Source: Candidatus Desulfovibrio trichonymphae
Lineage (GTDB): Bacteria; Desulfobacterota; Desulfovibrionia; Desulfovibrionales; Desulfovibrionaceae
DNA: 64,000 nucleotides
Assembly (NCBI RefSeq): GCF_002355955.1
Contig: NZ_AP017368.1
Coordinates: forward strand, 799,501 to 863,500
Direction of reading: 5' to 3'
Below are positions 1 through 9,520 of the stretch, piece after piece; the stretch's first letter is position 1; every line of letters begins with the position of its first letter. The notes beneath the pieces were generated by a model. The model ran no database searches. It was not told the DNA's origin and worked only from the letters and a program-made list of their open reading frames with translations. Made by a program: the position numbers and the translations under genes.

Positions 1-1
1 T

Positions 2-292
2 TTTCAGCCGCGTCTGGCAAGCGCGGCCGCACTGCTGCGGGCGGCGGGTGTCCGGCGTCGGGAGCGTATATGCAGATTGCGCTGGTCGGTGATTGCCCGT
101 TGTAGCTTTCCCCTGCCCTGTTTCTTTGCGGCGGCGATGCAGCTTGTGTTTTGTCGGTTTCGCTGGAAAGCTTTTTTGTACGCGGGGGCATGTCTTGTGC
201 TGGCCTCGGGAGCGCTGGATTACGATCTCACGCTGGCTGTGGGGCAGGCGCTGGCTGTCGCAGGTTTATTGGCGTGGCACGGCAGCGCCTAA
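2..292 (+). CDS. C-terminal part of a hydrophobic protein (runs in from the left edge)
   Basis: The frame is open from base 2 to a TAA at 290-292, so the start lies outside the window unless the ATG at 77 is used. The last 70 or so residues contain two hydrophobic stretches consistent with membrane segments. I recognise no family. It ends at a hairpin shared with the convergent pyrophosphatase gene, which fits a real gene end. The other two plus-strand frames close by position 105, but a chance open frame cannot be excluded in so short a stretch. Confidence 0.35.
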   Translation, partial: FQPRLASAAALLRAAGVRRRERICRLRWSVIARCSFPLPCFFAAAMQLVFCRFRWKAFLYAGACLVLASGALDYDLTLAVGQALAVAGLLAWHGSA

Positions 293-332
293 GAACGCAA
301 AAAACTCGGTAAAGCCGGATTTTTTGCGTTCT
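292..332. terminator. Bidirectional hairpin terminator
   Basis: A perfect 13-base inverted repeat (AGAACGCAAAAAA at 292-304 against TTTTTTGCGTTCT at 320-332) lies between two converging reading frames. The A-run and T-run in the arms give a U-tract on either strand, as expected for a shared intrinsic terminator. Confidence 0.75.
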
Positions 333-344
333 CAGGCCTCGCGT

Positions 345-1262
345 TTACTTGAAGGCTTTTTCAAAGTTGGGCACAACCTGCTTCTTGCGGCTCATAATAC
401 CAGGCAGCCACACGGTTTTGCCGGCCGGCTTGACGCCGAAGGCTTTCTCCACAACAAACGGGTCGTCGGAGACGATCAGCATTTCCGAGCCTTCTTTCAT
501 AATGTCCGTCAGCAGCAAAAAGACGCTGTGGCGGCCTTCGCTCTTGACCTTTTCAATTTCAGCCTGCAGACCGGCCTTCACAGCGGCGAGAATGGAAAGA
601 TCCACAACTTCAAGCTGGCCGATGCCAACTTTTTTGCCGTTCATATCAAAATCTTTATAATCACGGTGAACCAGATCATGCATGGATGCGCCTTCAACCG
701 CGCTCTTTACCTTGAACATTTCCATGCCGAGCGCCTTGACATCGCTGATGCCGGCGATTTTCGCCAGCGATTCAACCGCTTTTTTGTCCACGTCCGTACA
801 CGTGGGCGATTTGAAAATAACCGTGTCGGAAAGAATGGCGCAGAGCATGGCGCCGGCCATATTTTTCGAAATTTCCACGCCGTAAAAAGCATACATGCTT
901 CTGAGCACGGTGTTGGTGCAGCCTACGGGCCATATCCAGGCTTCCAGCGGCGAAGAGGTCGTCACGTCGCCGAGCTTGTGGTGATCAACAATGCCGAGCA
1001 CAGTGGCAGAGTCCATGCCGGTCGGAGCCTGCTGCAGGTCAGAGTAGTCAACCAGCCATATCTCTTTGCCGGCGACGTCCTTGACGACCTGCGGCGCGGT
1101 AAGACCGAATTTTTTAAGCACAAATTCGGTTTCCGGCGCGGGAGGCCCCTGGGCCGCCGGGGTAACGGAAAAGCCGCGTTTGCCATAGAGTTCCGCCGCG
1201 GCCAACGCCGCAACAATGCTGTCTGTATCGGGGTTCATGTGACCAAGAGCTAATGCGGACAT
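345..1262 (-). CDS. ppaC: Manganese-dependent (family II) inorganic pyrophosphatase
   Basis: This cytoplasmic enzyme hydrolyses pyrophosphate to orthophosphate, pulling biosynthetic reactions and, in sulfate reducers, sulfate activation forward. The 305-residue product has the family II layout: GHMNPDTDS at residues 7-15, the metal-ligand Asp at residue 72 and the DHH signature at 93-95 (VDHHKLG), with the C-terminal substrate loop SRKKQ near the end. I chose the ATG at 1262 because it gives the family's usual N-terminus and has a GGAGGA ribosome site just upstream; an upstream in-frame extension to 1346 is not supported. It is transcribed toward the terminator at 292-332. Confidence 0.95.
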   Translation of the reverse strand: MSALALGHMNPDTDSIVAALAAAELYGKRGFSVTPAAQGPPAPETEFVLKKFGLTAPQVVKDVAGKEIWLVDYSDLQQAPTGMDSATVLGIVDHHKLGDVTTSSPLEAWIWPVGCTNTVLRSMYAFYGVEISKNMAGAMLCAILSDTVIFKSPTCTDVDKKAVESLAKIAGISDVKALGMEMFKVKSAVEGASMHDLVHRDYKDFDMNGKKVGIGQLEVVDLSILAAVKAGLQAEIEKVKSEGRHSVFLLLTDIMKEGSEMLIVSDDPFVVEKAFGVKPAGKTVWLPGIMSRKKQVVPNFEKAFK

Positions 1263-1461
1263 GTTTGTCTTCCTCCGTTCTGTTTCAGAGAATTGCTGCC
1301 GGAATGCGCCGCTTCCTTTTTTAGCACCAAGTTTTCTGTATGCCAAGAGACTTTTCGAACTTTATCTCCTGCGTCTCCCACTGATTCTACTTTTCGCCCT
1401 TTGCTTGTAAAAATACGCTCTTGCGCGTATGAAAGGAACCACTATTCGAGCGAGGAAAACA

Positions 1462-3144
1462 ATGAGTAACGATCCCGACAAAATTATCTATTCCATGGTA
1501 CGTGTCACCAAGCGGCACGGCCAAAAAGAAGTGCTGAAAGACATATCGCTTTCTTATTTTTACGGAGCGAAAATCGGCGTGCTCGGCCTGAACGGCGCGG
1601 GTAAATCAAGCCTGTTGAAAATTCTGGCCGGCGAGGACAGGGCATTTGACGGCAAAACCGTTCCTGCGCCCGGCTACAGCATCGGTTATCTGGAGCAGGA
1701 GCCACTGAAGGGCGAGACGCGCACGGTGCGTGAAGTGGCGGAGGAAGGCGTCAGCGGGCTCTCGGCCATTGCAAAAGAGTTTGAGGCCATCAACGCCCGC
1801 TTTGCCGAGCCCATGGAACCGGAAGAAATGGACGTCCTTATCGCCAGACAGGCTGAAGTGCAGGAGCGCATGGACGCAAAGGGCGTCTGGGATTTGGATT
1901 CCCGGCTGGAAATGGCTATAGACGCCCTGCGCTGCCCGCCCGGCGACATGCCTGTTTCTCAAATTTCCGGCGGCGAGCGACGCCGTGTGGCCCTGTGCCG
2001 TCTGTTATTGCAAAATCCCGATATTCTGCTGCTGGACGAGCCCACAAACCATCTGGACGCCGAGTCCGTGGCTTGGCTTGAGCGCTATCTTTCCACCTTT
2101 CCGGGCACGGTCATCGCGGTGACGCACGACAGGTATTTTCTGGACAATGTAGCCGGCTGGATACTGGAGCTGGATCGCGGCAGGGGCATTCCCTGGAAGG
2201 GCAATTATTCCTCCTGGCTTGAACAGAAGCAGAAACGGCTTTCCGGAGAGGAAAAGACCGAGGCCGAACGCCGGAAAACCCTGGCCCGCGAACTGGAATG
2301 GATACGCCTGTCGCCCAAGGGACGCCACGCGAAGGGCAAGGCCAGAATCAACGCCTATGAGGCCATGCTCTCACACGAAAGCGAAAACTGCGCGCCTGAT
2401 CTACAAATTTACATTCCCCCCGGGCCGCGTCTCGGCAAAAGAGTGATAGAGCTTGAGAATGTGAGCAAGAGCCTGGGCGACAAATTGTTGATGGACAAGG
2501 TCGGCGCCCTGATTCCGCCTGGGGCCATTGTTGGCGTTACCGGGCCGAACGGCGCCGGCAAGACGACGCTTTTCAGGATGCTTGTCGGAGAGGAAAAACC
2601 GGATTCCGGCACGCTGCATGTGGGAGAGACCGTGTCTTTTGCCTATGTGGATCAGGCGCGCGCGTCTCTTGCGCCTGGCAAAACCGTGTACGAACTCATC
2701 AGCGGCGGACAGGACACGCTCAGGCTCGGCGGACGTGACGTGAACGCGCGGGTCTATTGCACGCGTTTTAATTTTCACGGTGCGGACCAGCAGAAAAAAA
2801 CGGACATTCTCTCCGGCGGCGAACGCAACCGCCTCCATCTGGCCCTCATGCTCAAATCAGGCGCGAACGTGCTGCTGCTGGACGAACCCACCAATGACAT
2901 TGACGTCAACACCATGCGCGCCCTGGAAGACGCTCTGGAGAACTTTGCCGGGTGTGCGCTGGTGATCAGCCACGACCGCTGGTTTCTGGACCGCGTGGCA
3001 ACGCATGTCATGGCCTTTGAAGGAGATTCCGGCGTGGTGTATTTTGAAGGCAATTATTCGGAATATGAGGAAGATCGCAAAAAGCGCATGGGCAAGGGCG
3101 CGGACACGCCGCACAGGATTAAATTTCGCAAACTGACGCGATAG
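1462..3144 (+). CDS. ettA: ABC-F ATPase, EttA-like translation factor
   Basis: ABC-F proteins bind the ribosomal E site; EttA throttles translation according to ADP/ATP ratio. The 560-residue product has two ABC domains and no membrane segments. Domain one shows GLNGAGKS, ISGGERRR and LLLDEPTNHLD; domain two shows GPNGAGKT, LSGGERNR and LLLDEPTNDID, separated by the charged linker typical of ABC-F. Length and N-terminal sequence match EttA (about 555 residues). The ATG at 1462 follows a GAGG site; an in-frame ATG at 1429 would add 11 unsupported residues. Other ABC-F paralogues cannot be fully ruled out, but EttA is the best match by eye. Confidence 0.92.
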   Translation: MSNDPDKIIYSMVRVTKRHGQKEVLKDISLSYFYGAKIGVLGLNGAGKSSLLKILAGEDRAFDGKTVPAPGYSIGYLEQEPLKGETRTVREVAEEGVSGLSAIAKEFEAINARFAEPMEPEEMDVLIARQAEVQERMDAKGVWDLDSRLEMAIDALRCPPGDMPVSQISGGERRRVALCRLLLQNPDILLLDEPTNHLDAESVAWLERYLSTFPGTVIAVTHDRYFLDNVAGWILELDRGRGIPWKGNYSSWLEQKQKRLSGEEKTEAERRKTLARELEWIRLSPKGRHAKGKARINAYEAMLSHESENCAPDLQIYIPPGPRLGKRVIELENVSKSLGDKLLMDKVGALIPPGAIVGVTGPNGAGKTTLFRMLVGEEKPDSGTLHVGETVSFAYVDQARASLAPGKTVYELISGGQDTLRLGGRDVNARVYCTRFNFHGADQQKKTDILSGGERNRLHLALMLKSGANVLLLDEPTNDIDVNTMRALEDALENFAGCALVISHDRWFLDRVATHVMAFEGDSGVVYFEGNYSEYEEDRKKRMGKGADTPHRIKFRKLTR

Positions 3145-3205
3145 CCCACAGGGGTAGAGAATGCGCAGCAATGACGCGCAGCGGCGAGAGCCGCATGTGC
3201 CGGTT

Positions 3206-3652
3206 TTACGGCTCGGCGGGCTTGTCGCGCGCCTTTTCGCGCAGCAGGCTGCCGGCGACCACAATACCGTTGACGCCGGCTTTCGCGACAGCGCGTGCGA
3301 GCTCGTCGAGATTTTTGTCGCGGGAGGTAAAAACTTTTAACAGCATGGGCAGGTTCACTCCGGTCACCACTTCCACCTGATGGCCCGCGAGCAGGGCAAG
3401 TGCCAGATTGGTAGGCGTGCCGCCAAACATGTCTGTAAGAATGATTACGCCGTTGCCCTTGTTGAGACGCTTTGCCGCGTCGTCCAGCCGGCGGACGATT
3501 TCGGAGACCCTGTCCTCCTCGTCCACACTGATTGAGCTGCAGTCACTGAGTGGCCCTAAAATGGATTCCGCCGTGCGCAGCATGGCTGAGCCGTAGTCGG
3601 CAGTGGACACAATAATGATTCCGATCTGCCTTGCTTCGTTTTCTTCAGCCAT
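3206..3652 (-). CDS. PTS EIIA component, mannose family, lacking the active-site His
   Basis: The 148-residue protein has the EIIA-Man fold signature: an N-terminal strand IGIIIVS, the GGTPTN loop and the TGVNLPML segment. EIIA-Man domains normally carry a phosphorylated His immediately after the first strand (V-T/S-H). Here that position reads VSTADYG, with Thr (codon ACT) in place of His; I checked this on the reverse complement. It sits 24 bp after rapZ with an AGGAG site before its ATG, at the end of the rpoN-hpf-rapZ run. Without the His it cannot accept phosphate in the usual way, so it may be decaying or may act as an unphosphorylated regulator. Confidence 0.85.
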   Translation of the reverse strand: MAEENEARQIGIIIVSTADYGSAMLRTAESILGPLSDCSSISVDEEDRVSEIVRRLDDAAKRLNKGNGVIILTDMFGGTPTNLALALLAGHQVEVVTGVNLPMLLKVFTSRDKNLDELARAVAKAGVNGIVVAGSLLREKARDKPAEP

Positions 3653-3676
3653 GTCGCGCGCTCCTGATAGAAATTG

Positions 3677-4594
3677 TCAGCCGAGTTCAAGATGACGATG
3701 CTCCAGTGAAACAGGGTAGTCCGACTGACGCAGAACCTGTAAAATTTCTTCGGCCACGGCAACAGAGCGGTGGCGTCCGCCTGTGCATCCCACGGCCACG
3801 GCCACCCTGTAGCGACCCTCGGATTCCATCAGCGGGAGCATACAACAAAGCAGGCCAATCAGCCTGCTGCGGAATTCAGCAGTTTTGGGCGAGGCAAAAA
3901 TATAGTCGGCCACGGCCTGATCCTTGCCACTCAAAGGACGCAGCTCTTCCACAAAATACGGGTTGGGAAGAAAACGCAGATCAAACACTGTATCCGCTTC
4001 GCGCGGCACGCCGTACTTGAAGCCGAAGGAGATGAGATTGACGCGTATGGAGCGCAATTTGCTGTGGCTGCCGCTCCATCGTTTCTGTATTGCCCTGCGC
4101 AGGTCGTGTATGGAATAACGCGACGTGTCTATGACTATATCCGCCATTTCACGCAAAGGCACAAGGCTTTCGCGTTCCGCCGTGAGCGCGGCTTCCAGGC
4201 ACATGCCCTCGCGTTCCAGCGGATGGGGTCTGCGTGTCGTGGCGTATCGGCGGAACAGTTCTTGCGGCTTGGCTTCCAGAAAAATCAACAAGGGCCGAAT
4301 GCCTTTTCTGCTCATGGCGTTTAAGGTCTCATTGATTTCATCCGGGAAATTGGCCTGTCGCATGTCCATGCCGAGGGCAATTCCCTTGAAATGCGACATA
4401 GAGTGGAGTTCTATCAAGTTTGCCATTTCAAGGGTGAGAATTGCCGGCAGGCCGTCCACGACAAAATAGTTCAAATCTTCAAAAACCTGCAGGGCCGTGC
4501 TTTTGCCGGCGCCGGACAGGCCGGTGACAATGCACACCTTTGCGGCGCAGCCTTCCGTTTGGTCACGCCGGGAAGATTTGACCAGTGTTTTCAT
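3677..4594 (-). CDS. rapZ: RNase adapter / nucleotide-binding protein RapZ
   Basis: RapZ (UPF0042, YvcJ) binds nucleotides or metabolites; in E. coli it delivers the small RNA GlmZ to RNase E to tune glucosamine-6-phosphate synthase. The 305-residue product has a Walker A at residues 25-32 (GLSGAGKS) and the C-terminal GCTGGRHRS motif. Its ATG lies 9 bp after the hpf stop and has no strong ribosome site, suggesting coupling to hpf. In related clusters a ptsN gene often lies between hpf and rapZ; none is present here. The regulatory target in deltaproteobacteria is not established. Confidence 0.95.
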   Translation of the reverse strand: MKTLVKSSRRDQTEGCAAKVCIVTGLSGAGKSTALQVFEDLNYFVVDGLPAILTLEMANLIELHSMSHFKGIALGMDMRQANFPDEINETLNAMSRKGIRPLLIFLEAKPQELFRRYATTRRPHPLEREGMCLEAALTAERESLVPLREMADIVIDTSRYSIHDLRRAIQKRWSGSHSKLRSIRVNLISFGFKYGVPREADTVFDLRFLPNPYFVEELRPLSGKDQAVADYIFASPKTAEFRSRLIGLLCCMLPLMESEGRYRVAVAVGCTGGRHRSVAVAEEILQVLRQSDYPVSLEHRHLELG

Positions 4595-4603
4595 ATCGCC
4601 GGC

Positions 4604-5143
4604 CTATAATACAGGATCAATCAGCGCATAGCCGCCGGCCCGTCTTCGGTAGACAACATTGATGCGGCTGTTTTCGTCGTTGAAAAAAACCAGAAATTCA
4701 CTGCCGATAACATCAAGCTGCATTATGGCTTCGTCAATGTGCATGGGTTTTTGGACAAAGCGATTTGTTCCGCTCACTTCTGTCGTATCTTCCGCCTGTG
4801 CGTCAAAATTGTAGGTAAAGACGTCCACATCCGATTTTGCGGTTTTGCGCCGCTGTTTCTTGAAGCGGGAAACCTGACGCTTTATCTGCGCCTCAACCTT
4901 GTCGGTGACCAGATCTATGGCCGAATACATATCGGTGGTTTGTTCGGATGCGTTGATATGCAGGCCCTCGCCGCGAACCGTCACTTCACATCGGTGGCGG
5001 AATTTATCCACGGTCAGCACGACGCTTACCTCAAACCCTGCGGATTTGCCGAAAAAACGTCCGAGTTTTTCAATGCGGCGGCGGGCATATTTTTTGAGAT
5101 GGTCGGAAACCTCAAAATTCTTGAAGGCGAAAGAGATATTCAT
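4604..5143 (-). CDS. hpf: Long-form ribosome hibernation promoting factor
   Basis: HPF binds the 30S subunit and, in the long form, dimerises ribosomes to 100S particles in slow growth. The 179-residue product has an N-terminal S30AE domain beginning MNISFAFKNFEVSD and a C-terminal dimerisation domain, joined by a linker, so it is the long type. I start it at 5143, where AAAGGAG lies just upstream; in-frame codons up to 5212 would run into rpoN. It lies 28 bp downstream of rpoN, the classical arrangement in proteobacteria. Confidence 0.95.
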   Translation of the reverse strand: MNISFAFKNFEVSDHLKKYARRRIEKLGRFFGKSAGFEVSVVLTVDKFRHRCEVTVRGEGLHINASEQTTDMYSAIDLVTDKVEAQIKRQVSRFKKQRRKTAKSDVDVFTYNFDAQAEDTTEVSGTNRFVQKPMHIDEAIMQLDVIGSEFLVFFNDENSRINVVYRRRAGGYALIDPVL

Positions 5144-5171
5144 CCTGTGCTCCTTTAAGTGGTACGTGGCT

Positions 5172-6599
5172 TCAAAAATATTTCCTGCGTCTTGAAGAAG
5201 AAGGAATATCAAGCGATGTGCGATACTTGGCGACAGTGCGCCGGGCGATGTTGACCTTGAGGGATCTCTTGAGCATTTCGCCGATGCGTTCGTCGCTCAG
5301 GGGGGTATTTGCGTCTTCTTCGGCAATAAATTTTTTTATCTGTGCTTTCACACTTTCCGAGCCCACCTGGCTACCGTCGTCCAGTTCAAGACCGCTGTTG
5401 AAAAAGAATTTTAATTGAAAAATTCCGTGCGGCGTCGCAACGTATTTGTTGGTTGTAATACGGCTGATTGTGGATTCATGCATATCTATATCATCGGCAA
5501 TATCTTTAAGAATCAATGGGGAGAGTTTTGTAACGCCGTATTCAAAAAAATCCTGCTGATGACGAACAATGCTCTCCATAACTTTATACAGCGTGCGTTG
5601 ACGTTGATAAAGACTTTTAATCATCCATGCCGCTGAACGCATTTTTTCACTGCAATATTCTTTTTCCTGTTCTGATGTGAGTTTTATTTTTGCATGATAC
5701 AGAGAAGAGAGATGTAATTGCGGCAACCCGTCTTCATTGAACAGGATTACAAATTCATTGTCGATTTTGTAAACATAGACGTCCGGGCTGACATACGTTG
5801 GTTCGCCACCGCCGAAACTTGCTCCCGGCATAGGGTCAAGACTCTGAATGATATCAAGGTATTTTTTCAGGTTATTCATATCCAGCCTGAATTTGCGCAA
5901 CAACGGCCTGTATCGTTTTGCTTCAATATCTTCGAGATGCGATTCAACAAGTTCAACGAGCACAGGGTCACGGTCATAACGCAGATTTTTGAGCTGCACG
6001 AGCAGACACTCCCGCGCGCTTCGCGCGGCAACGCCCACAGGGTCGAAAAGCTGCACGCGTTCCAAGACCGCGCCCGCCTCGCTGACTGTACATGAGGCCA
6101 TGTCCGCAATTTCTTTGAGTGCCGCCTGCAAATAGCCTGATGAAGAGAGATTGCCGATGATCGCCTCGCCGATGTTTTTTTGCGTTTCACTCATGGTAGA
6201 AAGGCACAATTGCCAAAGCAGATGGCTTTCCAGCGTAGGTTTTGCCGAGCAGCGTCCCTCAAGCGGGGCAATTTCCTCAGACGATTCAAACTCGCGCGCC
6301 TGCAAGAGGCAAGGGGTGCTGGCAAACTCGCCGAGATAGTCCTCCCAGTCGGCATTGCAGTTGATTTCTCTGCCGTAGCCGTCTTCGTCAATGCCGTCCT
6401 GGCGGATTTCAGGATTGTTTTCCGCCGCGTCGTCTTCGCCGGAGTCTTCTTCAAGAAAAGGATTGTCAACAAGTTCCTGCTGCACTGTCTCCAGCAGCTC
6501 CAGACGTGAAAGTTGCAGCAGCCCGATGGCTTGCTGCAGCATCGGCGTCATAAAGATTTGCTGGCTGAGTTTTAATTGTTGGCTGAGTTCGAGTGCCAT
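5172..6599 (-). CDS. rpoN: RNA polymerase sigma-54 factor
   Basis: Sigma-54 directs polymerase to -24/-12 promoters that need AAA+ activators. The 475-residue protein has the three expected parts: a Gln/Leu-rich region I (residues 1-50, LSQQLKLSQQ onward), an acidic region II (about 50-100), and a core-binding and DNA-binding region III ending in the RpoN box ARRTVAKYR at about 452-460. Length is normal. It heads a minus-strand run with hpf, rapZ and an EIIA gene. No obvious ribosome site precedes the ATG at 6599, though the start matches the family. Confidence 0.96.
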   Translation of the reverse strand: MALELSQQLKLSQQIFMTPMLQQAIGLLQLSRLELLETVQQELVDNPFLEEDSGEDDAAENNPEIRQDGIDEDGYGREINCNADWEDYLGEFASTPCLLQAREFESSEEIAPLEGRCSAKPTLESHLLWQLCLSTMSETQKNIGEAIIGNLSSSGYLQAALKEIADMASCTVSEAGAVLERVQLFDPVGVAARSARECLLVQLKNLRYDRDPVLVELVESHLEDIEAKRYRPLLRKFRLDMNNLKKYLDIIQSLDPMPGASFGGGEPTYVSPDVYVYKIDNEFVILFNEDGLPQLHLSSLYHAKIKLTSEQEKEYCSEKMRSAAWMIKSLYQRQRTLYKVMESIVRHQQDFFEYGVTKLSPLILKDIADDIDMHESTISRITTNKYVATPHGIFQLKFFFNSGLELDDGSQVGSESVKAQIKKFIAEEDANTPLSDERIGEMLKRSLKVNIARRTVAKYRTSLDIPSSSRRRKYF

Positions 6600-6739
6600 G
6601 CTGTTTTTTTGTTGGAAATGTGTTCAAAAAATACATTTGTCCAGTTGTTATCAAAGAGTGTGCCATATTGTAAAAAATATGCAATGGCCGGTTGTTAGCT
6701 TTAATCCGCTGTGAATTAAATTATGATATCACAGGAAAA

Positions 6740-8179
6740 TCAGTGCCGACCCAGCTTGCGTACAAGAAGTTCATTGACAAGGGCGGGGTTGGCTTTGCCC
6801 TTTGTAGCGCGCATGACCTGACCCACAAAGAAGCTGAGCAGTTTTGTTTTGCCGCTCCTGTACGAGGCCGTCTCTGCGGGGTGAGCGGCAACAGCCGCGT
6901 CGACGGCCGCTCCCAGCGCGCCGGAATCAGAAATCTGCCCAAGATTTTTTTCTTTGATATACGCTTCGGGCATGGCACCGGTGCTGAAAATTTCGGCAAA
7001 AATATCGTTGGCAATTTTGGCGCTGATCAGCCCCTGATCCACAATGCGCACAAGCTCCGCAAGAGCTTGCGGCCGCATGGCCCATTTTGCCGGATCAGCC
7101 GGCAGATTGCGGGCATGGCATTCACGCAGCAGGGGGCCGAGCATGTAGTTTGCCGTCTTTCTGGCGTCAGACAAGCCTGCCGCTGTTTCAAAAAAATCCG
7201 CCATGTTCGGGTGTTGCACAAGCATCTCGATGTCCGCCTCAGGCAAGCCGGTCATCGCTTTAAAGCGTTCAAGGCGCGTATGCGGCAGTTCAGGCATTTC
7301 GTTTTTCCACGCGTCCAGTTCTTCCCCGCTGATTGTGACCGGCAGGAGATCCGGATCGGGGAAGTAGCGGTAGTCGTGAGCTTCTTCCTTGCTGCGCATG
7401 GCAATGGTAACATTTTTGACGGCATCATAGAGACGTGTTTCCTGCGTCACGGCGTCTCCGTCATCCAGGATGCCCTGCTGGCGGGCGATTTCATATTCTA
7501 TGGCGCGCTGCACATTTTTGAACGAGTTAAGATTTTTGATTTCAGAGCGGATGCCGAAACGCGTGCTTCCCGCCGGACGCAGGGAAACGTTGGCGTCGCA
7601 ACGGAAGCTGCCTTCTTCCATATTTCCGTCACACACACCAAGATAGGTCACAATGCCGTAAAGGGTTTTCAGATACGCCACGGCTTCGGCGGGCGAGCGT
7701 ATGTCCGGTTCTGAAACAATTTCCACGAGCGGTGTTCCCGCCCTGTTCAGATCGACATAGCTGACGTTTTCGTCCTGCGCGTGGATATTTTTGCCCGCAT
7801 CATTTTCCAAATGAATGCGCGTAATGCCGATGTTTTTTTCAATCCCGTCCGCCCGAATGCTCAGGCAGCCGTGTTCACATACAGGAAGGTCAAATTGAGA
7901 AATTTGATATCCTGCTGGAAGATCAGGATAAAAATAGTTTTTGCGCGCAAAGACAGAATAAAGGTTGATCGTACAGTTTGCGGCAAGTCCCACAAGCGCC
8001 GCGTAATGCACAGCCTGCCGGTTGAGTGACGGCAACGCGCCCGGCATGCCGAGGCAGATTTCGCAGACATTGGTATTTGGCGGTTGGCCGAACATGGTGG
8101 GACACGGGCAGAACAATTTTGAGGCTGTGGCAAGTTGGATGTGCACTTCCAGGCCGATGACGACTTCACATACAGTCAT
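6740..8179 (-). CDS. gatB: Aspartyl/glutamyl-tRNA amidotransferase subunit B
   Basis: GatB is the kinase/tRNA-binding subunit of GatCAB, which converts Glu-tRNA(Gln) and/or Asp-tRNA(Asn) to the correct amide forms. The 479-residue product begins with the conserved GLEVHIQL and has the family's Cys-containing CPCP and CEICLGMPG segments and the C-terminal YqeY-like helical domain. Length is normal. The partner genes gatA and gatC are not in the window. About 140 bp separates it from downstream rpoN, so the two need not be one operon. Confidence 0.97.
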   Translation of the reverse strand: MTVCEVVIGLEVHIQLATASKLFCPCPTMFGQPPNTNVCEICLGMPGALPSLNRQAVHYAALVGLAANCTINLYSVFARKNYFYPDLPAGYQISQFDLPVCEHGCLSIRADGIEKNIGITRIHLENDAGKNIHAQDENVSYVDLNRAGTPLVEIVSEPDIRSPAEAVAYLKTLYGIVTYLGVCDGNMEEGSFRCDANVSLRPAGSTRFGIRSEIKNLNSFKNVQRAIEYEIARQQGILDDGDAVTQETRLYDAVKNVTIAMRSKEEAHDYRYFPDPDLLPVTISGEELDAWKNEMPELPHTRLERFKAMTGLPEADIEMLVQHPNMADFFETAAGLSDARKTANYMLGPLLRECHARNLPADPAKWAMRPQALAELVRIVDQGLISAKIANDIFAEIFSTGAMPEAYIKEKNLGQISDSGALGAAVDAAVAAHPAETASYRSGKTKLLSFFVGQVMRATKGKANPALVNELLVRKLGRH

Positions 8180-8253
8180 ATGTCAATCCATTTTTACGAC
8201 GGGCATGTTGTCGTGTATTGTGTTATCGCCGTATGCGGTGCAGACTGAGCGGC

Positions 8254-9126
8254 TCAGGCCTTCTCCCTGCGGCGGCCCTGCCCCGCGTCGTCCGTTATGA
8301 CGCCCCGTGTGCGCAGGCGTTCCAAAAAGGAAGGTTCGTCTCCCATCAGATATACTGCGTCAGGCAGCCCTGTCACGGTAAGCAGGTCGTCTGACTGCAA
8401 GATTCTGCCTTCCTGTCCGTCCGCGGTGATGTGACATTCTGTGGAGCCGTGCAGGATGCGCAGGCTGAATACGGCGCTGCTCCGGCAGACAACGGGAGGA
8501 AACGCGCTGAGAAAAGGGCAGACAGGGGTGAGAATAAGCGCCTCAAAAGCGGGGTGGATCAAAGGCCCGCCCGCTGACGCGCAATAGCCGGAGCTGCCCA
8601 CGGGCGTGGAAAGGATAACGCCGTCGCCGCGCAAAACGCCCATATGCTGTCCGTCTATGGAAATATCGATGCAGACAAGACGCGCAAGGGCACCGCGGCT
8701 TAACACCACGTCGTTCAGCGCCGTTCCGGACGCCGCTGTCATGCCGGCACTGGCGACAGACCAGCGCAACGCCATGCGGGAGCGCACAGCGGCCATGCCC
8801 TCAAGACAGGCCGCAACCGGCTCTTGCCAGTGTTCGGGCCGGACGTCCGTCAGAAAACCCACACGGCCGAAATTGACGCCCAGCAATGGAACGGAGCGTC
8901 CGGCAAGGCGTCGCACCACGCCGAGCATGGTGCCGTCGCCGCCAAGCACGATGACAAAAAAAAGGTCATTCGCCTGATATGCCGGACTGTCGCAACCGGC
9001 GTCAATCATGGCGGCGGGATGCCCCCGGCGGCGCAGCCAGCAAAGTATTTCAAAACCAAGAAGGGCAGCGCGTTCATGCCCTGTCTTGCAGACAAGGAGC
9101 ACGCGGCGGCGTGAGGTATTTTGCAT
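8254..9126 (-). CDS. nadK: NAD kinase
   Basis: NAD kinase phosphorylates NAD to NADP using ATP. The 290-residue cytoplasmic protein carries GGDGTML at residues 62-68, the NFGRVGFLTD segment, and the Gly-rich motif reading GSSGYCASAGGP, a modest variant of the usual GSTAYSLSAGGP. Length is normal. It lies 74 bp upstream of gatB on the same strand, so co-transcription is possible. The ATG at 9126 has no strong ribosome site. Confidence 0.94.
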   Translation of the reverse strand: MQNTSRRRVLLVCKTGHERAALLGFEILCWLRRRGHPAAMIDAGCDSPAYQANDLFFVIVLGGDGTMLGVVRRLAGRSVPLLGVNFGRVGFLTDVRPEHWQEPVAACLEGMAAVRSRMALRWSVASAGMTAASGTALNDVVLSRGALARLVCIDISIDGQHMGVLRGDGVILSTPVGSSGYCASAGGPLIHPAFEALILTPVCPFLSAFPPVVCRSSAVFSLRILHGSTECHITADGQEGRILQSDDLLTVTGLPDAVYLMGDEPSFLERLRTRGVITDDAGQGRRREKA

Positions 9127-9520
9127 GACTTGGCAAAATACGTTATCATAGGGGTGACCGCAAGTCCATTTCCCCGATACGCTGAGGGAATGTTGACAGG
9201 TATTGCGTCATCAATCTGTTTGCCGCAGTGCGGCAATGCATACAATAAACATGCTATGCCTGATTATGGATAACACTCTGTATTTGTAGCGGATTATGCT
9301 AAATTACGGAAGCGTCTTGTCAGCGCGGCTTCTTTGACATAATACTGGCTGCGATAAATCGAACGTAAACTTTATCTCGCGGTATCATCATGGAAGACAC
9401 TTCTTATTCAGGCAGTGCACACCGCCGCAGGGATTTGTTCTACCGGCTGACGGATAATTATCTTTTTGAAAATCCGGCGGCATCAAGCCGTATCTGCAAC
9501 AAAAAACAATAAAGGTTGAT
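9127..9520. other. Intergenic region between divergent nadK and fmdB, with a weak small ORF
   Basis: About 390 bp between divergent genes should hold promoters for both. TTGACA occurs at 9193-9198 and 9334-9339, but I find no convincing -10 box at the right distance from either. An ATG at 9390 opens a 40-codon frame to TAA at 9510-9512, ending 8 bp before fmdB; its product is short, charged and unrecognised. It could be a leader peptide, a gene remnant or chance. Confidence 0.3.

Noticed and set aside
93-1253. 386-codon plus-strand open frame
   Set aside because: It is antisense to ppaC, whose motifs, start and ribosome site are clear; high GC at third positions opens the opposite frame.
6650-6666. 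Possible -24/-12 (sigma-54) site upstream of rpoN on the minus strand, TGGCACACTCTTTGAT
   Set aside because: The -12 element lacks GC at the required position, so autoregulation by sigma-54 is not supported.
6692-7714. 340-codon plus-strand open frame
   Set aside because: Antisense to gatB and without recognisable motifs.
9334-9362. Promoter for fmdB-hemC based on TTGACA
   Set aside because: No -10 hexamer lies 16-18 bp downstream; only poor matches at 13-15 bp.
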